DNA from: Mytilus trossulus
Lineage: Eukaryota; Mollusca; Bivalvia; Mytilida; Mytilidae
Length of the DNA: 64,000 nt
Direction: 5' to 3'
Assembly: GCF_036588685.1 (NCBI RefSeq)
Contig: NC_086374.1
Span: 30,930,886 to 30,994,885 of the forward strand
Shown: piece after piece, positions 45,410 through 56,925 of the stretch
Position numbering within the stretch: position 1 is the stretch's first letter
Layout of the letters: each line of letters starts with the position of its first letter
Position numbers and translations under genes: made by a program
The notes under the pieces: model-generated
Told to the model about the DNA's origin: nothing
The model's input: only the letters and a program-made list of their open reading frames with translations
The model's database searches: none

Positions 45410-48400
45410 ATGAAAACCTTAATAGTTATTTTATTGTTTGCGGTGTCCTCGCAGGCTATGATACAGTGTCCACAGAATGCATGTATGGTTGTAAGATGTG
45501 CCGCTGTAACAGAAACAAACTGCCTCGGAAGAATTTCAAAGAATGGAGGGTATTGTGGATGTTGTGATGCCTGTATCCAGCATATAGGTACTTATTATAA
45601 AATTGAGAAGGGAAATTGGGAACGTATCAAAGAGACAACAACTTTTCATGTCTTCATTTCAAACACATAGATTGATCAACAATTCTTTTCGTCGAATTTT
45701 TCAAACATTTATAACTTACTCACTTTGACTCCAAAACTTAACATGCGTCATACGAATGCCGTCGACATTTATGATAAAAAGGGAGAAACAAACGGATATG
45801 ATTGAATACAAACGATATGAGAATTTCTTAAATTGTTTTCGTTCAAACCACAATCCTAAGTTTCTTTGATTTATACTTTGTACAAACAGGTGACTGAACG
45901 GCTTGTGTTATCTACAAATTATTTATCTTACATACGTCAATATGGTCAAGTCAATACAAGTCATACATGTAGGCCGATAGTCCATACTGTTTACTGCTAA
46001 GTATTAGCTATAGCTATCGTAAGTCCGTCCGATCTGACACAGAAAATGCATCCCAATTTTCTTTGTGTCAGCACATAATTTGATTTGAACTGCTTACCAA
46101 GTTTGTTCAAACGAGACAACAATACGTGTTGAAATGTCTTTCTGTAGAAATAAAGTCGCCAGATTCAGGGGCATTCTGTATTCTGGATCTTTGAAAGCAT
46201 GAAGAAGTTTCCAAAACTGGAATTAGACGATCTGTAGATGCTCTATAAATAAGATTCCATATTTCGTGTTAGCTTGTCACCAAATCTGACGACAACCATG
46301 TCATTAAGGCTCTACTAAACTATATTAGAAAAAAGTTTTTTGTATTCTCTCTATAACTGCATGGATATTTGGATCTGAAAAAGATTTTTTTGTTGTTGTC
46401 ATTTTAAGGTTTTTATATAGCTTAAAATATCGTATGGGTTTGGTCCTTGTTGATGGATTTATGGTGACCTTCAAACATAAAAATTAACCCACACCAAATT
46501 GACTCTGGCAACCATACTATTTCTCCATATCTATATTCAAGTAGATAGCTGGAAACTACGGAATTCAGAAGGACCTTATAAATAAATTCATATCTGCTAA
46601 AATTCTGAAAACCTGAACGTCCAGTATTTATAATTTCAAAACAATAAAATAAAAAATCTGAAAACGCTTTAAAATAAATGGTAAATTATTCATAAATTTG
46701 AAGAGTACAATGAAATCATGCAGTTACAGAGTGGTCATAGATAGCCTTTGTCCGTTATCTATATATGAACATATCTACATTATGTCATAGATAGCCTTTA
46801 TATCCGTTATCATGGTTATCTATGTATGGAAATATTCACAAAATTTATTTGTAAACAAGGAAGAATTTAATGTTTTAAAGGAAATAATGTTTGATTGTGT
46901 TTTTTCACTGACATACAATAATAGTAATGGGGAAATAGAAAGCTTTATTATTGATTCAGACTGAACATGCTGAAGGTCTTGTGTCCTTCCTCAATTATTC
47001 ACGTGATGATATGGAGGCGGTTGTTATGATATAATTATAAATAACATTGCAAATTGAATGCTTTTATCCTTTCTTTGGTCGGAAAAGGAGTGTTCATTCG
47101 TTCAACTTTTGTTCAACTCAAAGAGAAAACAGAAATAAGTCATTTTTTTTTTATATAACATGTATATCGGAAGTAAACAAACATATGACTTAGGTTCACG
47201 CTAGGTTAAAGACTTATAACAAACTGACAGATTTAGTATTTAAACGACTAGTATCAATAGAACAACATACTTTTTACTACAGTCTTGTTCTCCCAATGGA
47301 ATATATTGATGCAATGAAGCATCCTTTTCTCACTCGTTATGAAATCATTAGATATAGTTTTATTTAACTTAAAGTATCATATTTGTGCAATGTCATAAGA
47401 AATATTATACTAGTATTGTGCAGAAAGCAAGACTAATGACAATGCTTTATTGTTCATGACGTAAAGTTGAGATTCACTTGTTGTCGAGTATCGAGTTGCG
47501 AGTTAAGAAAATCGAGTTGCAAGTTACGAAAGTCGAGTTGCGAGTTAAAAAAGTCGAGTTGCGAGTTACGAAAGTCGAGTTGCGAGTTACGAAAGTCGAG
47601 TTGCGAGTTACGAAAGTCGAGTTGCGAGTTACGAAAGTCGAGTTGCAAGACACATATAACTGTTTCAAATCCCCAATCACGGGAATAACTAAGTTCGGGT
47701 ACATGCATGTTTTGTTTATCAAATGTGAATCAAACCTGAAAATTCGGTGTAAACAATATTTTTGTAACTCGCAACTCGACTTTTGTAACTCGCAACTCGA
47801 CTTTTGTAACTCGCAACTCGACTTTTGTAACTCGCAACTCGACTTTCCTAACTCGCAACTCGACTTTTGTAACTCGCAACTCGACTTTTGTAACTCGCAA
47901 CTCGACTTTCGTAACTCGCAACTCGACTTTCGTAACTCGCAACTCGACTTTTGTAACTCGCAACTCGACTTTTGTAACTCGCAACTCGACTTTTGTAACT
48001 CGCAACTCGACTTTTGTAACTCGCAACTCGACTTTTGTAACTCGCAACTCGACTTCTGTAACTCGCAACTCGACTTTCGTAACTCGCAACTCGACTTTTG
48101 TAACTCGCAACTCGACTTTCGTAACTCGCAACTCGACTTTTGTAACTCGCAACTCGACTTTCGTAACTCGCAACTCGACTTTCCTAACTCGCAACTCGAC
48201 TTTTTTAACTCGCAACTCGACTTTTTTAACTCGCAACTCGACTTTCTTAACTCGCAACTCGACTTTTATAACTCGCAACTCGACTTTCTTAACTCGCAAC
48301 TTGCAACTCGACGATAAGAAACCCTCCGTAAAGTTATAGCCAGACAAGATCTATAAAACCATGTACTGAGTTACAACCCTAACGAAAGTTATCCTTTTTT

Positions 48401-51400
48401 AAAATACATTGTAGTTGTTTATTGAGTAGATAGTCTTTAGCGCTTGACACACTACAGGTGGGTTCCTATGACGTAACAGAAACAGGGGTTCAACTATTCC
48501 CATTGCGGGAAGAGCAAAAACTCACATTTTTAGCAGGTCAAAACTTCTTAGACTACTTGTCAGAAAAAAGTCTTTTTCAAATTAAACATTTGTATCGAAA
48601 CATACCATTTTCATTAGTATAGAGTCTCAATCTTTGTCAGTTTAATGTTGATATAAATCTGGAAGTTTATACATATCAAAACTATAACAAATCTTGTATA
48701 AATCTAAGATGTGGAATTTCAAGAGATTTTACAATAGACGAGGTTGTGTGTATATCCATTCTAAATGAAACAGTACACCCAGTTGTTATGGAAGGCTCTG
48801 CAGTATTTAAACTTCACATTTTCATTGATCTCTTTTGGTGCCAATGTTTTTCGATTTTCTTATTTAAGTTTTCCTGGATAATTCATTCCCCTAGATCAAA
48901 CATTGTTATGGTCAATGATGGTTAATTAAATGAGATCTACCTTCCATGGTGTGGTCAAACGTCGACTGAGGAGACTCTCTAGGGTAGACCCTTTTTTTAT
49001 TTTTAAATACCGTAAAAGTTTATCTGGACTGATGGTGTTAGCACGAGAGAAACATAATCAATGCTGTTTTCTTCTGTAGCACCATTTTTGTTTAGGCGAA
49101 CTTCTTTTATTCGCTTTGTTAAAGAGTAATTGATGGAGCAAATCTGCTAATTTCTAGCTGATTACCTAGTTGTAAATAATGCTTTTGGTGCAGTGCAGAA
49201 CAAGAAAGATATGAATATTTGCCCGTAGATTTACCAATATGATTCCATCCTTCACTTGTGTGGCATAGAATAATGAGATCTGAGAGACGAGTATTTCATT
49301 TTAATTGAATGTCTATGGGAATTGGTGTTGTTGGCATGCGGAGTAAAAAAAAACGTTAAATTCGTAATTTGAATTATTATATTGTATGCCAATGTCTTCA
49401 ATGAATTGGAATTAAGAGAGACGTTATTACAGAGAAGAATTGGAGTTTGTTATTCTAATTTGTCCGTAAAAATATTGCTATTGGTGTTCACCGTTGAAAT
49501 TAAGGCATTTCGTAATAAGCAGGTGGTGTGTAAAAAATGCTCGGCGCGTAGTTATAGTCTGGGACATAATGTACAGTCTTGCTAGGAACGATTTACTTCA
49601 CATTTGCACATTTTTTAGAATTGTAAATTGATACCGAACTGTACCCAAAACTATGTTATTCTGAAGCATAATCATAAGAATTATTACAATGCAAACAATC
49701 AACAGGTTTTCGTTATCTTTTAGATAAATTCAAAAGTACTCTTAAAGATAAAATTTCATTTATATCTACCACATGTCGTGTTCGTTTTCATTTGCAGAGT
49801 TCAAGGAATAAATTAATCGATGGAAATATAATATATCTACCAGTGATTAATGTCAAAGAAAACATATTACATTTGAATAAAGAATCCTGTGGCAATTAAA
49901 TTGGAAAAAGGAACCTCTTGCATTGCAATCATTTTCAAAGCGTTTCATCTTTATTCAGATATTTAATGCCTTTTTATAAAATGCATCACAGTAATGTCAC
50001 CGGGGAAATAAGGGTGACTTGTGGGTCGTGTAACAAGAGCCTGACTGAATGGCCTCTTGTTACTGAAATTGTGTGATGCACCTGATCACACGAACGAATG
50101 ATTGCTGTGAATAGCAATGAGAACTCTGACACTGGAACTCTGGTGAAAACTAACTACGGAGACTCTGGAACTAGCGATACATAAAGCAATAATTCAGCAT
50201 GGAATACTTTTACTTTTATTACGGATGGACTGTGTTCAGGGTAAAGTCCTGAGTCCGAATCTTGCTTATAGAAATTATAAACAAGTATTTATACACAATT
50301 GAATTAACAAGTATGGACATAACAAATAACAATTAATTTGAGTGATATTGTTCACTGACAAAGATTAAACTATTTTTAGAACTTGAAGAATTAGATATTA
50401 AATGATAATCTGATTATGACAATTAAGAACATATATTATGAATAAGGTTAAATGTCACTAATTACCTAACAGATTGAAACATGTCACTCAATGTCCAAAC
50501 TAAGAATTAAATTGCATATCAAAGCATGTTGATTTTAAATCTTGAATACGAATGTAAATAGAAACGAAAATATAAAATAAAATGAATTATAAAACACAGA
50601 GTATTAAAGTCTAAAATATCAAAATTGAGAATTTTAAATTAAAGTCCAAAATAATAAGCGAAGCTGCTTTTTCCACTGTCACATATGCCTCTCCTCCCAA
50701 TTAAGTCCGTCCTCGGACTTAGCACTATCTGAATCGGCCTTCTCTGCGGTTGTTATAGTGTCTGTTGTTGTTATTGGGACGCTGTTGGTTTTGACGGGAT
50801 ACAAGATGGAGTTCGTGGTTAAGGTCCTGAAGTTGAAAAGTCAATTGAGAAATCGAGTCCGCTTGAAAATTTACCTTTGAACATAGGTCTGCTTTTTCTT
50901 TTTCTAATGTTTGTTTTTCATTTTTCAATGATTGGATTTCATCCGTAAATTCGGTCGAACGCATATAGTAAAGATCTTGCACCATTTTAACTGTCCCGTC
51001 TTTTTCGATTACTTGGTCCTTTAATTCTTGAATTTGATCCACATATTCCTGTACGTTTATGCGCGAAGCACTTTCTTCTTTCTGTTGACGCAGGTTTTCA
51101 AGTTCTTGCTTGAACTGGTCTCTTTCTGATACAATGAATTGTTGATTTTTTAATTGCATTTTGAGTGCTTCGATGCACTTTTGCTGTTCTTGATTTGTAT
51201 TCTTTTCCTTGATAATTTTTTGTTTCACACTTTTTAATTCTGTTTTGAGCACATTTGAAATATCCAAATATTGAATGAACGGTGAATTACGCATACCAGA
51301 GAATGGTAAAGCACGGATAATATTTTTACACTGAATATAGCTGTTTATCCTAGCTGTATCACGCTCTTTTTGCTTTTTAGATTTCACAATCACTGGTTTT

Positions 51401-54360
51401 CTTTTGCTGTCTTTTGCTGCTTTCGAATAACACTTACTTGAATAATGTCCGAATTTTCCGCACGAATAACATCTCTGATTGAAAGAGTTACAAGTATAAT
51501 GTTTGTGAAATTTGCCACACCTCCCACATGCTGGACTATAACCTGACTGGATGTTCCATGGTCTCCATTGTGGTCGGAAGCTGTACTCCATCACTGAATA
51601 TTGTTTACGCTAAAGTTGTCTTGGGGAACTCGCTTGGCTGCTTAAGGTCTCTGGATCGTGTGCTGAGCGTAGAAGTCAGCACGCCGTCGTCGTCCACCAA
51701 TCTGTCACCGGGGAAATTGGGTGACTTTTGAGGGTGTGTAACAAGAGCCTGACTGAATGGCCTCTTGTTACTGAAATTGTGTGATGCACCTGATCACACG
51801 AACGAATGATTGCTGTGAATAGCAATGAGAACTCTGACACTGGAACTCTGGTGAAAACTAACTACGGAGACTCTGGAACTAGCGATACATAAAGCAATAA
51901 TTCAGCATGGAATACTTTTACTTTTATTACGGATGGACTGTGTTCAGGGTAAAGTCCTGAGTCCGAATCTTGCTTATAGAAATTATAAACAAGTATTTAT
52001 ACACAATTGAATTAACAAGTATGGACATAACAAATAACAATTAATTTGAGTGATATTGTTCACTGACAAAGATTAAACTATTTTTAGAACTTGAAGAATA
52101 GATATTAAATGATAATCTGATTATGACAATTAAGAACATATATTATGAATAAGGTTAAATGTCACTAATTACCTAACAGATTGAAACATGTCACTCAATG
52201 TCCAAACTAAGAATTAAATTGCATATCAAAGCATGTTGATTTTAAATCTTGAATACGAATGTAAATAGAAACGAAAATATAAAATAAAATGAATTATAAA
52301 ACACAGAGTATTAAAGCCTAAAATATCAAAATTGAGAATTTTAAATTAAAGTCCAAAATAATAAGCGAAGCTGCTTTTTCCACTGTCACAGTAACATGGC
52401 ATTTTACATGTATGATTAGATGGTTGTCGTTGCTGTGTACTTTAAAAGTATGAATCCTTATAGTGAGATAGGTGAGCCGTTGCGAATTAAGTGTTAATGA
52501 AGAGTTCTCAAATATAAACATTTGTTGATATCTATGATGAGTTTATTGATACAATATTTTGTTTATATTAAAAACAGTGTAGGAATGTGATGTCTTAAAA
52601 TGAAATGATCACCTGCATACTTGTTTATACAGTTGGTATTTTTAGCTAAGCTACACGACTGGAACATCAATCAATAATAAAATAGCTGCTATAATGCCAA
52701 ATACCTGAACCATTAAACAATATCCGTATACCAGCACCTGCCATCAAAGAAGGATTTTTTTAATCTATTTTAGAGTTTGGAAAAATTAGAGTTTTAAATC
52801 AGAAATGGTCATCGAAGCGAGGTGTCCAAATAAATAGCATGCATACATACTAAAACTATCACCTGACTATTGGAGTTGTTGCTCTAAATAGATGTAAGAA
52901 GATATGATATGAATGCCAATGAGACAACTCTCTATCAAAGTCACAATTCGTAAAAGAAAACCAAATTGAATTACAGGTCAAAGTACGGCCTTCATCACGG
53001 AGCCTTGTCTCACACCGAACATCAAGCTGTAAAGGGCCCCAAAAATTACTGGTTTACCCTTTATTACATGTATCAATTTTAATCCAAATTCTTCAGACTT
53101 GAAACTACAACTAATTAGCCACTATTTGCCGATAAATATAATTCAATAATTAGAAATTTGAAACTTGATAAGATGAGAAACAATTAGAAATAGCCGGACT
53201 TATTCATATATATATCTTTATTTCTCAACAAACCAAGTAACAATGGTATAGAGATAACATATTCAAATATAAGAAAATGCGAACATGACTGACCGCAACT
53301 AAAGGTAGCTGAACTTAAGGTTTTTGGACCAGCTCATACAGATTCAAGCGGAATCTAATTTAACGTGTTTGTGAGTACTCAGCATTCTCCATAATCTTGC
53401 CACAACATTAAAACAAACAGTTGTAAAATATTTGGCTGAACAGATCTACGCATAAAAAGACAAAAAACACAAATAACCGATCTATGAGAACTCGCAATTA
53501 TAATTTAAAGCTATTAAGAACCTCTATTTTAACTAGATTTTCTTTTTTTTTAAATGCTACCGTTTTAAAAAGTTCCTAATTTCATAAGAATATATATTTT
53601 GTATTTGCAGCTGAAGGACAAAGCTGTGTTAATTTGCTCTTGCTTGGAGCACCTTCTACTGCCGAGTGTGAACCTGGAACTCATTGTGATTCCAAAACAT
53701 TTACCTGTGTCCATGGTAAGTCAACACTTTAACCTCATTACCTGTAAATATTCTCTATCACATTCACCTCCATGTTACTTGGAATAGTATAGTTAAAATC
53801 AACAGCGTATAATGTACCTATCACAGACTTAAATGACAAATATGCATTTTTTAGTCATTTTCCGTAAGAACACAAAAGACTCAAATTGGCGGATCGAGGG
53901 GAGGAGTGTTTTTCGGGGTTTGGAACCCCCCTTTTTGTTTAGCAAATAATATTCTTGTATAGGACATATGGTTGAACCCCAACCCACCCCTGTTTTATCA
54001 TGTGCATTGCATGTGTTCGAAAACCCCTCCCCTTACTTTAAATCGCTGGATCAGCACCTCACCCGTTTGAAGTATCGTAAGTCTCGACAGTTGAAATTTA
54101 TCCGAATTCGAGCAATTCAAGATAAATACAATTTGCGCTAAGTGTCCTTGGAAATAAGATGTAACTGTTTTCGGCTCGAAACAGGATATAACGTCACTAA
54201 AACATATTGTCTATATGCTTACAATTATAAAAACGTGATAACTTTATGTTTAGCTACATGTACATGTATAACGGTGCACGTGTAATTATGTAATTCTCCG
54301 ACAGGTGAAGATTTGATGAAGTCCAAAGTCAGTTGCAGGTGTCTGATAAGGAAAATTTGA
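45410..54360 (+). CDS. Secreted cysteine-rich protein with IGFBP-N-like motif, three exons
   Basis: Exons: 45410-45587, 53611-53715 and 54305-54360, all phase 1 at the junctions, with good donors (ag|gtactt, atg|gtaagt) and acceptors (tttgcag, ccgacag). The product is 112 aa. Residues 1-16 (MKTLIVILLFAVSSQA) are a signal peptide; the in-frame ATG 16 codons earlier (45362) would spoil it. The mature part has 14 cysteines, including YCGCCDAC (48-55), close to the GCGCCxxC core of the IGFBP N-terminal domain, then CEPGTHCDSKTFTC (79-92), which also fits that fold. The role may be growth-factor binding or protease inhibition, as in single-domain molluscan IGFBP-like proteins; this is inference. 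Intron 1 is 8 kb and loaded with repeats. Exon 3 is the least certain: it is short, and exon 2 could instead splice to 55315 in the neighbour. Confidence 0.75.
45671..47490. other. Intron 1 of the cysteine-rich gene, unique part
   Basis: AT-rich intronic DNA. The only local structure is a loose repeat near 46735-46830 ('catagatagcctttgtccgt' and 'catagatagcctttatatccgt'). Confidence 0.5.
47491..47648 (-). repeat. 21-bp minisatellite, inverted short array (about 7-8 units)
   Basis: Tandem 21-bp units of the type 'cgagttgcgagttacgaaagt', the reverse complement of the units in the longer array 115 bp downstream. Because 21 is a multiple of three, frames stay open on both strands, giving low-complexity VTKVELR and NSQLDF repeats that are not evidence of a gene. 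Confidence 0.95.
47762..48313 (+). repeat. 21-bp minisatellite, long array (about 26 units)
   Basis: About 26 tandem units of the type 'aactcgcaactcgacttttgt', with variation mainly in the last few bases before 'aactcg'. It faces the shorter array at 47491-47648, so the two could form a hairpin with an arm of about 155 bp. It lies in intron 1 of the cysteine-rich protein gene. Confidence 0.95.
48314..49990. other. Intron 1 continued, no feature seen
   Basis: AT-rich sequence between the minisatellite and the LTR element. The 67-codon frame at 49382-49585 has no motif or splice support. Confidence 0.5.
49995..50683 (-). repeat. LTR, 3' copy in element orientation
   Basis: 689 bp, with terminal TG...CA. 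It pairs with 51703-52390. The first 35 bp on the plus strand differ notably ('aataagggtgacttgtgggt' here). Confidence 0.9.
50687..50698 (-). other. Polypurine tract of the LTR element
   Basis: The minus strand reads GGGAGGAGAGGC three bases before the LTR border, the expected place and composition for the plus-strand primer. It fixes the element's orientation as minus. Confidence 0.75.
50725..51591 (-). CDS. Zinc-knuckle, coiled-coil gag-like protein of the LTR element
   Basis: 288 residues from the ATG at 51591; the in-frame codon just upstream is GTG and a stop follows soon. It begins 111 bp after the 5' LTR. The N-terminal part has two closely spaced zinc-binding clusters: CGRCGKFHKHYTC (about 21-33), then CYSCGKFGHYSSKC (about 40-53), a CCHC knuckle that would bind RNA. 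A basic stretch rich in Lys follows (60-78), then a long Gln/Glu/Lys-rich heptad region (about 115-265), predicted coiled coil, and an Asn/Arg-rich tail. In ordinary gag proteins the knuckle is at the C-terminal end; here it is first, so the capsid part is missing or replaced. The role is likely RNA packaging or oligomerisation. Confidence 0.8.
   Translation of the reverse strand: MEYSFRPQWRPWNIQSGYSPACGRCGKFHKHYTCNSFNQRCYSCGKFGHYSSKCYSKAAKDSKRKPVIVKSKKQKERDTARINSYIQCKNIIRALPFSGMRNSPFIQYLDISNVLKTELKSVKQKIIKEKNTNQEQQKCIEALKMQLKNQQFIVSERDQFKQELENLRQQKEESASRINVQEYVDQIQELKDQVIEKDGTVKMVQDLYYMRSTEFTDEIQSLKNEKQTLEKEKADLCSKVNFQADSISQLTFQLQDLNHELHLVSRQNQQRPNNNNRHYNNRREGRFR
51703..52390 (-). repeat. 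LTR, 5' copy in element orientation
   Basis: 688 bp, partner of 49995-50683. In element orientation transcription would start within it and read leftward into the gag-like ORF. Confidence 0.9.
52897..53045 (+). repeat. Dispersed repeat family A, diverged
   Basis: Retains 'atgccaatgagacaactct', 'aggtcaaagtacggccttca' and 'tgtaaagggccc'. It lies in intron 1 of the cysteine-rich protein gene. Confidence 0.7.
53440..53520 (+). repeat. Dispersed repeat family A, 3' scrap
   Basis: Contains 'gatctatgagaactcgcaat' and the poly(A)-rich lead seen in other 3' parts. It ends shortly before exon 2 of the cysteine-rich protein gene. Confidence 0.4.
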
Positions 54361-54418
54361 TGTTGATACCAAAATGTCACATGTCTTGTATATCTGTATA
54401 TACATGTATAACCTCCAT

Positions 54419-54424
54419 TATAAA
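54419..54424 (+). promoter_or_regulatory. TATA box of the thyroglobulin-domain gene
   Basis: TATAAA about 40 bp upstream of the ATG at 54462. It lies only 59 bp past the stop codon of the preceding gene, so this promoter would overlap that gene's 3' untranslated region. It supports an independent start for the downstream gene. Confidence 0.45.
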
Positions 54425-54461
54425 TCCTTTACATTCACGTAAAAGCACGACTGAAGAAAAC

Positions 54462-56925
54462 ATGGTGCGAATCTTTGGAATTTTTGTTTATATTCTTTAT
54501 TTATTTTGTACCGCAGGAAACGCTGTTGCTGCTCCTGAACCATGTAAGTACAACTTTTAAATAATGCGTTTATGTGTGTAGTCATGTTATTTTGGTGAAT
54601 TTCATACTAAAATGAGTTGGGTTATTGTATGCATTACTATAATATTAATTTTTTTTTAAACGGTCTTCTATGCTTGTGATCCGAAATTCATAACATATTT
54701 GTTGACTTTCTTTACGGTATAAATAGATTTATTTTGAAAACGCATGAAAGGAAAAAAGGTAACCATGATTAAGTTTGGCCAACCTTAGAGCAAATCATTA
54801 ACGCTTCCGTTTCTTCAACGGTGAACACAAAGAGTTAATAAACGACTTAAATAAAACGAAGGAGTGCGGGTTTTTATACCACCGTTCAGACTAATGACTA
54901 ATGCTTTTTTTAATGCTACCCATTGCTTTAATATAGTTCCACTAAGATGCAGCTTATTCTTGACAAGATTCTTATTTTGTTTACATGCAAATGAATAATG
55001 TTGAGGTCTATGAGACACTATCCTTCTAAGAGAGAAAAAATACATTTATACATTACAGCTTAATATAAGACAAATGAAATAGACGTTCATTTTTCCAAAC
55101 ATTCGGTGAACATGAACATATCAGAATGAAATTAAGTCTTACAATTTCTAAACCAAATTGCCTGACTTACTCTGAAAAAGATGTGTTTCAAGTGTTCCTT
55201 CAGATGTTATTGATCTGGTTTGGTTTCCAACCTTTTCTTAGATGGATTCAAGGTATATTTAGATCCTTAACCCACATAGATGCTGAATATACACGGTTCA
55301 AATTCTTATTTCAGTACCTACTTGTCAAGGCGAGCTCCAAACATACCTTGGAAACCAGCAAAATGGTGTTCCCCTCTTAGGAGCTAGAAAACCAGTATGT
55401 GACACCAACGGAATGTATTCACCAAAACAATGTTCTGGTTCACAGTGAGTTATTTGAAAGAATAGTTGTTACATGGTTCTTGTGAGAATGCCCGATCATA
55501 AACTTTATGCTAATGTATTTTTGCAATGCATTAGTTAATATCTTTTAAAGAATATAAGGAATTTCGAACACAGAAGTGTAAATAGTTTTTTCTTATTTCT
55601 GTCTTCACGTTTCTATGATGACTCATGTATAAAAGGGGAAGACATGAACTGGTATTTATACTCTCTCGCGAGCAGAGAACTTTTAAATATGTAATCATCC
55701 ATTTCAGATTCACACTGACGTTTGATTATGTAGTTTCACAATAACCCCATAACTGTTTTGATATTTGATTATACTTATAATGATAGTTTGCAAAATAGTC
55801 TCATACAACACTTGGCTAACCCAGCAATATTACGTTGGTCGTAAAGAATTTTATGTAACATGAGTATGCAATACAGCACACACAGTCATTTTTTTTTCAT
55901 AAAATATACTCATTTGTCAGGTGTTATTGTGTAAAGAAAGACGGAAGTAAAATTGATGGTTACACAGCCAATGTTTGGGAGTCCAGTGGACAAACTTGTC
56001 GTAAGTATAACTTTCCATTCAGTTTTATTTCTTTACACTAATTTATCAAAATATATTTTGAGCTTACGGAACTCACAAATCAATAAACACATTGTTCGTA
56101 TTAAGTTTATATTTGTTTTAATTGAGTCGAATAACACTATAAGGACTTACCTGTTGAAAAAAATCAAACCTGGTGTTTAACTCTAATCACTAGCAATTCT
56201 TATCAACCCAAAACGAATATCTCTTTTAACAGTTTGACATGCTTCCAGACATTTAAAAACATTGATACATTTCTTGTGATGTGGTGGTTATTGCAGGCAG
56301 ATGAGAGCCATAAGTATAATATCATATTTATAGTACATATGCCATCATGTCCGATACACGAAGGTTATTTTTTGTTATAAATGTCATTTATGTATTATGA
56401 ATAAAGAGCTTGTATTTCTCTCTCTTTTTTAACTTGTCTATTTTGGTATGTTTGACCTTTTTTTTTTTTACTTTTTTTGGAAAAACAAATATAAATAGGT
56501 TGTTAGTCTTATAAGCCAGAAAGTTTTATTGCAGATGTCAATTTAGTGGACTTGAACTCTTTATTTCTTCTTTCCATATTAAAAGGAAAAGTTTGCATTT
56601 TCTATCATGTCTGTTTATGCCATATGAAGTATATAACAGTTCATTCATTTTTTTTCAATTCATATAATAAGATTCTGCAGTATGTCGACTATAGTTTCCG
56701 TTATATTTAACAATGGTTATAACACATAATATTTCAGAATGCGCCCGTGACCTAACAGAGTATATGGCTAGCGGATTAATCGGAAAACTCTTCTATTGTA
56801 CCAATGACGGTAGCTACCAGAAGTACAAGTGTGTTGGATCAGTATGTTTCTGTTCCGACTCCAATGGTAATCAGCTTGGATTACAAACTGCTCCAATTGG
56901 ACAGGTTCAAAGTTTGAAATGTTAA
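54462..56925 (+). CDS. Secreted protein with two thyroglobulin type-1 domains, four exons
   Basis: Exons: 54462-54543, 55315-55444, 55921-56000, 56738-56925, all with GT-AG borders. Phases are 1, 2 and 1; 480 nt, 159 aa. Residues 1 to about 22 (MVRIFGIFVYILYLFCTAGN...) form a signal peptide. Domain 1 (31-97) has six cysteines and CYCV at 72-75, the CWCV motif with Tyr for Trp. Domain 2 (99-159) also has six cysteines with CFCS in that place and ends on its last Cys. Tg1 domains bind and inhibit cysteine or aspartic proteases, and also occur in IGFBPs and matrix proteins; a secreted inhibitor or binding protein is likely. The coding sequence begins 102 bp after the stop of the IGFBP-N-like gene. 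Exon 55315 can accept the neighbour's exon 53611-53715 in frame. Confidence 0.88.

Larger units (their letters stand above)
49995..52390 (-). mobile_element. Non-autonomous LTR retroelement (gag-like only)
   Basis: Two near-identical direct repeats (49995-50683 and 51703-52390) start TGTCACC and end TGTCACA on the plus strand. They are flanked by GTAA at 49991-49994 and 52391-52394, a 4-bp target-site duplication. The internal region is only 1019 bp. On the minus strand it holds one ORF and then a purine-rich tract directly before the downstream LTR. No protease, RT, RNase H or integrase is present, so it must rely on other elements for movement. Outside the first 35 bp the LTRs differ by only a few changes, suggesting a young insertion. 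It lies in intron 1 of the cysteine-rich protein gene, antisense to it. Confidence 0.9.

Noticed and set aside
47478..48347. Long open frames on both strands (279 and 205 codons) across the 21-bp repeats
   Set aside because: They follow only from a repeat length divisible by three; the peptides are pure 7-residue repeats without a start context, splice support or signal peptide.
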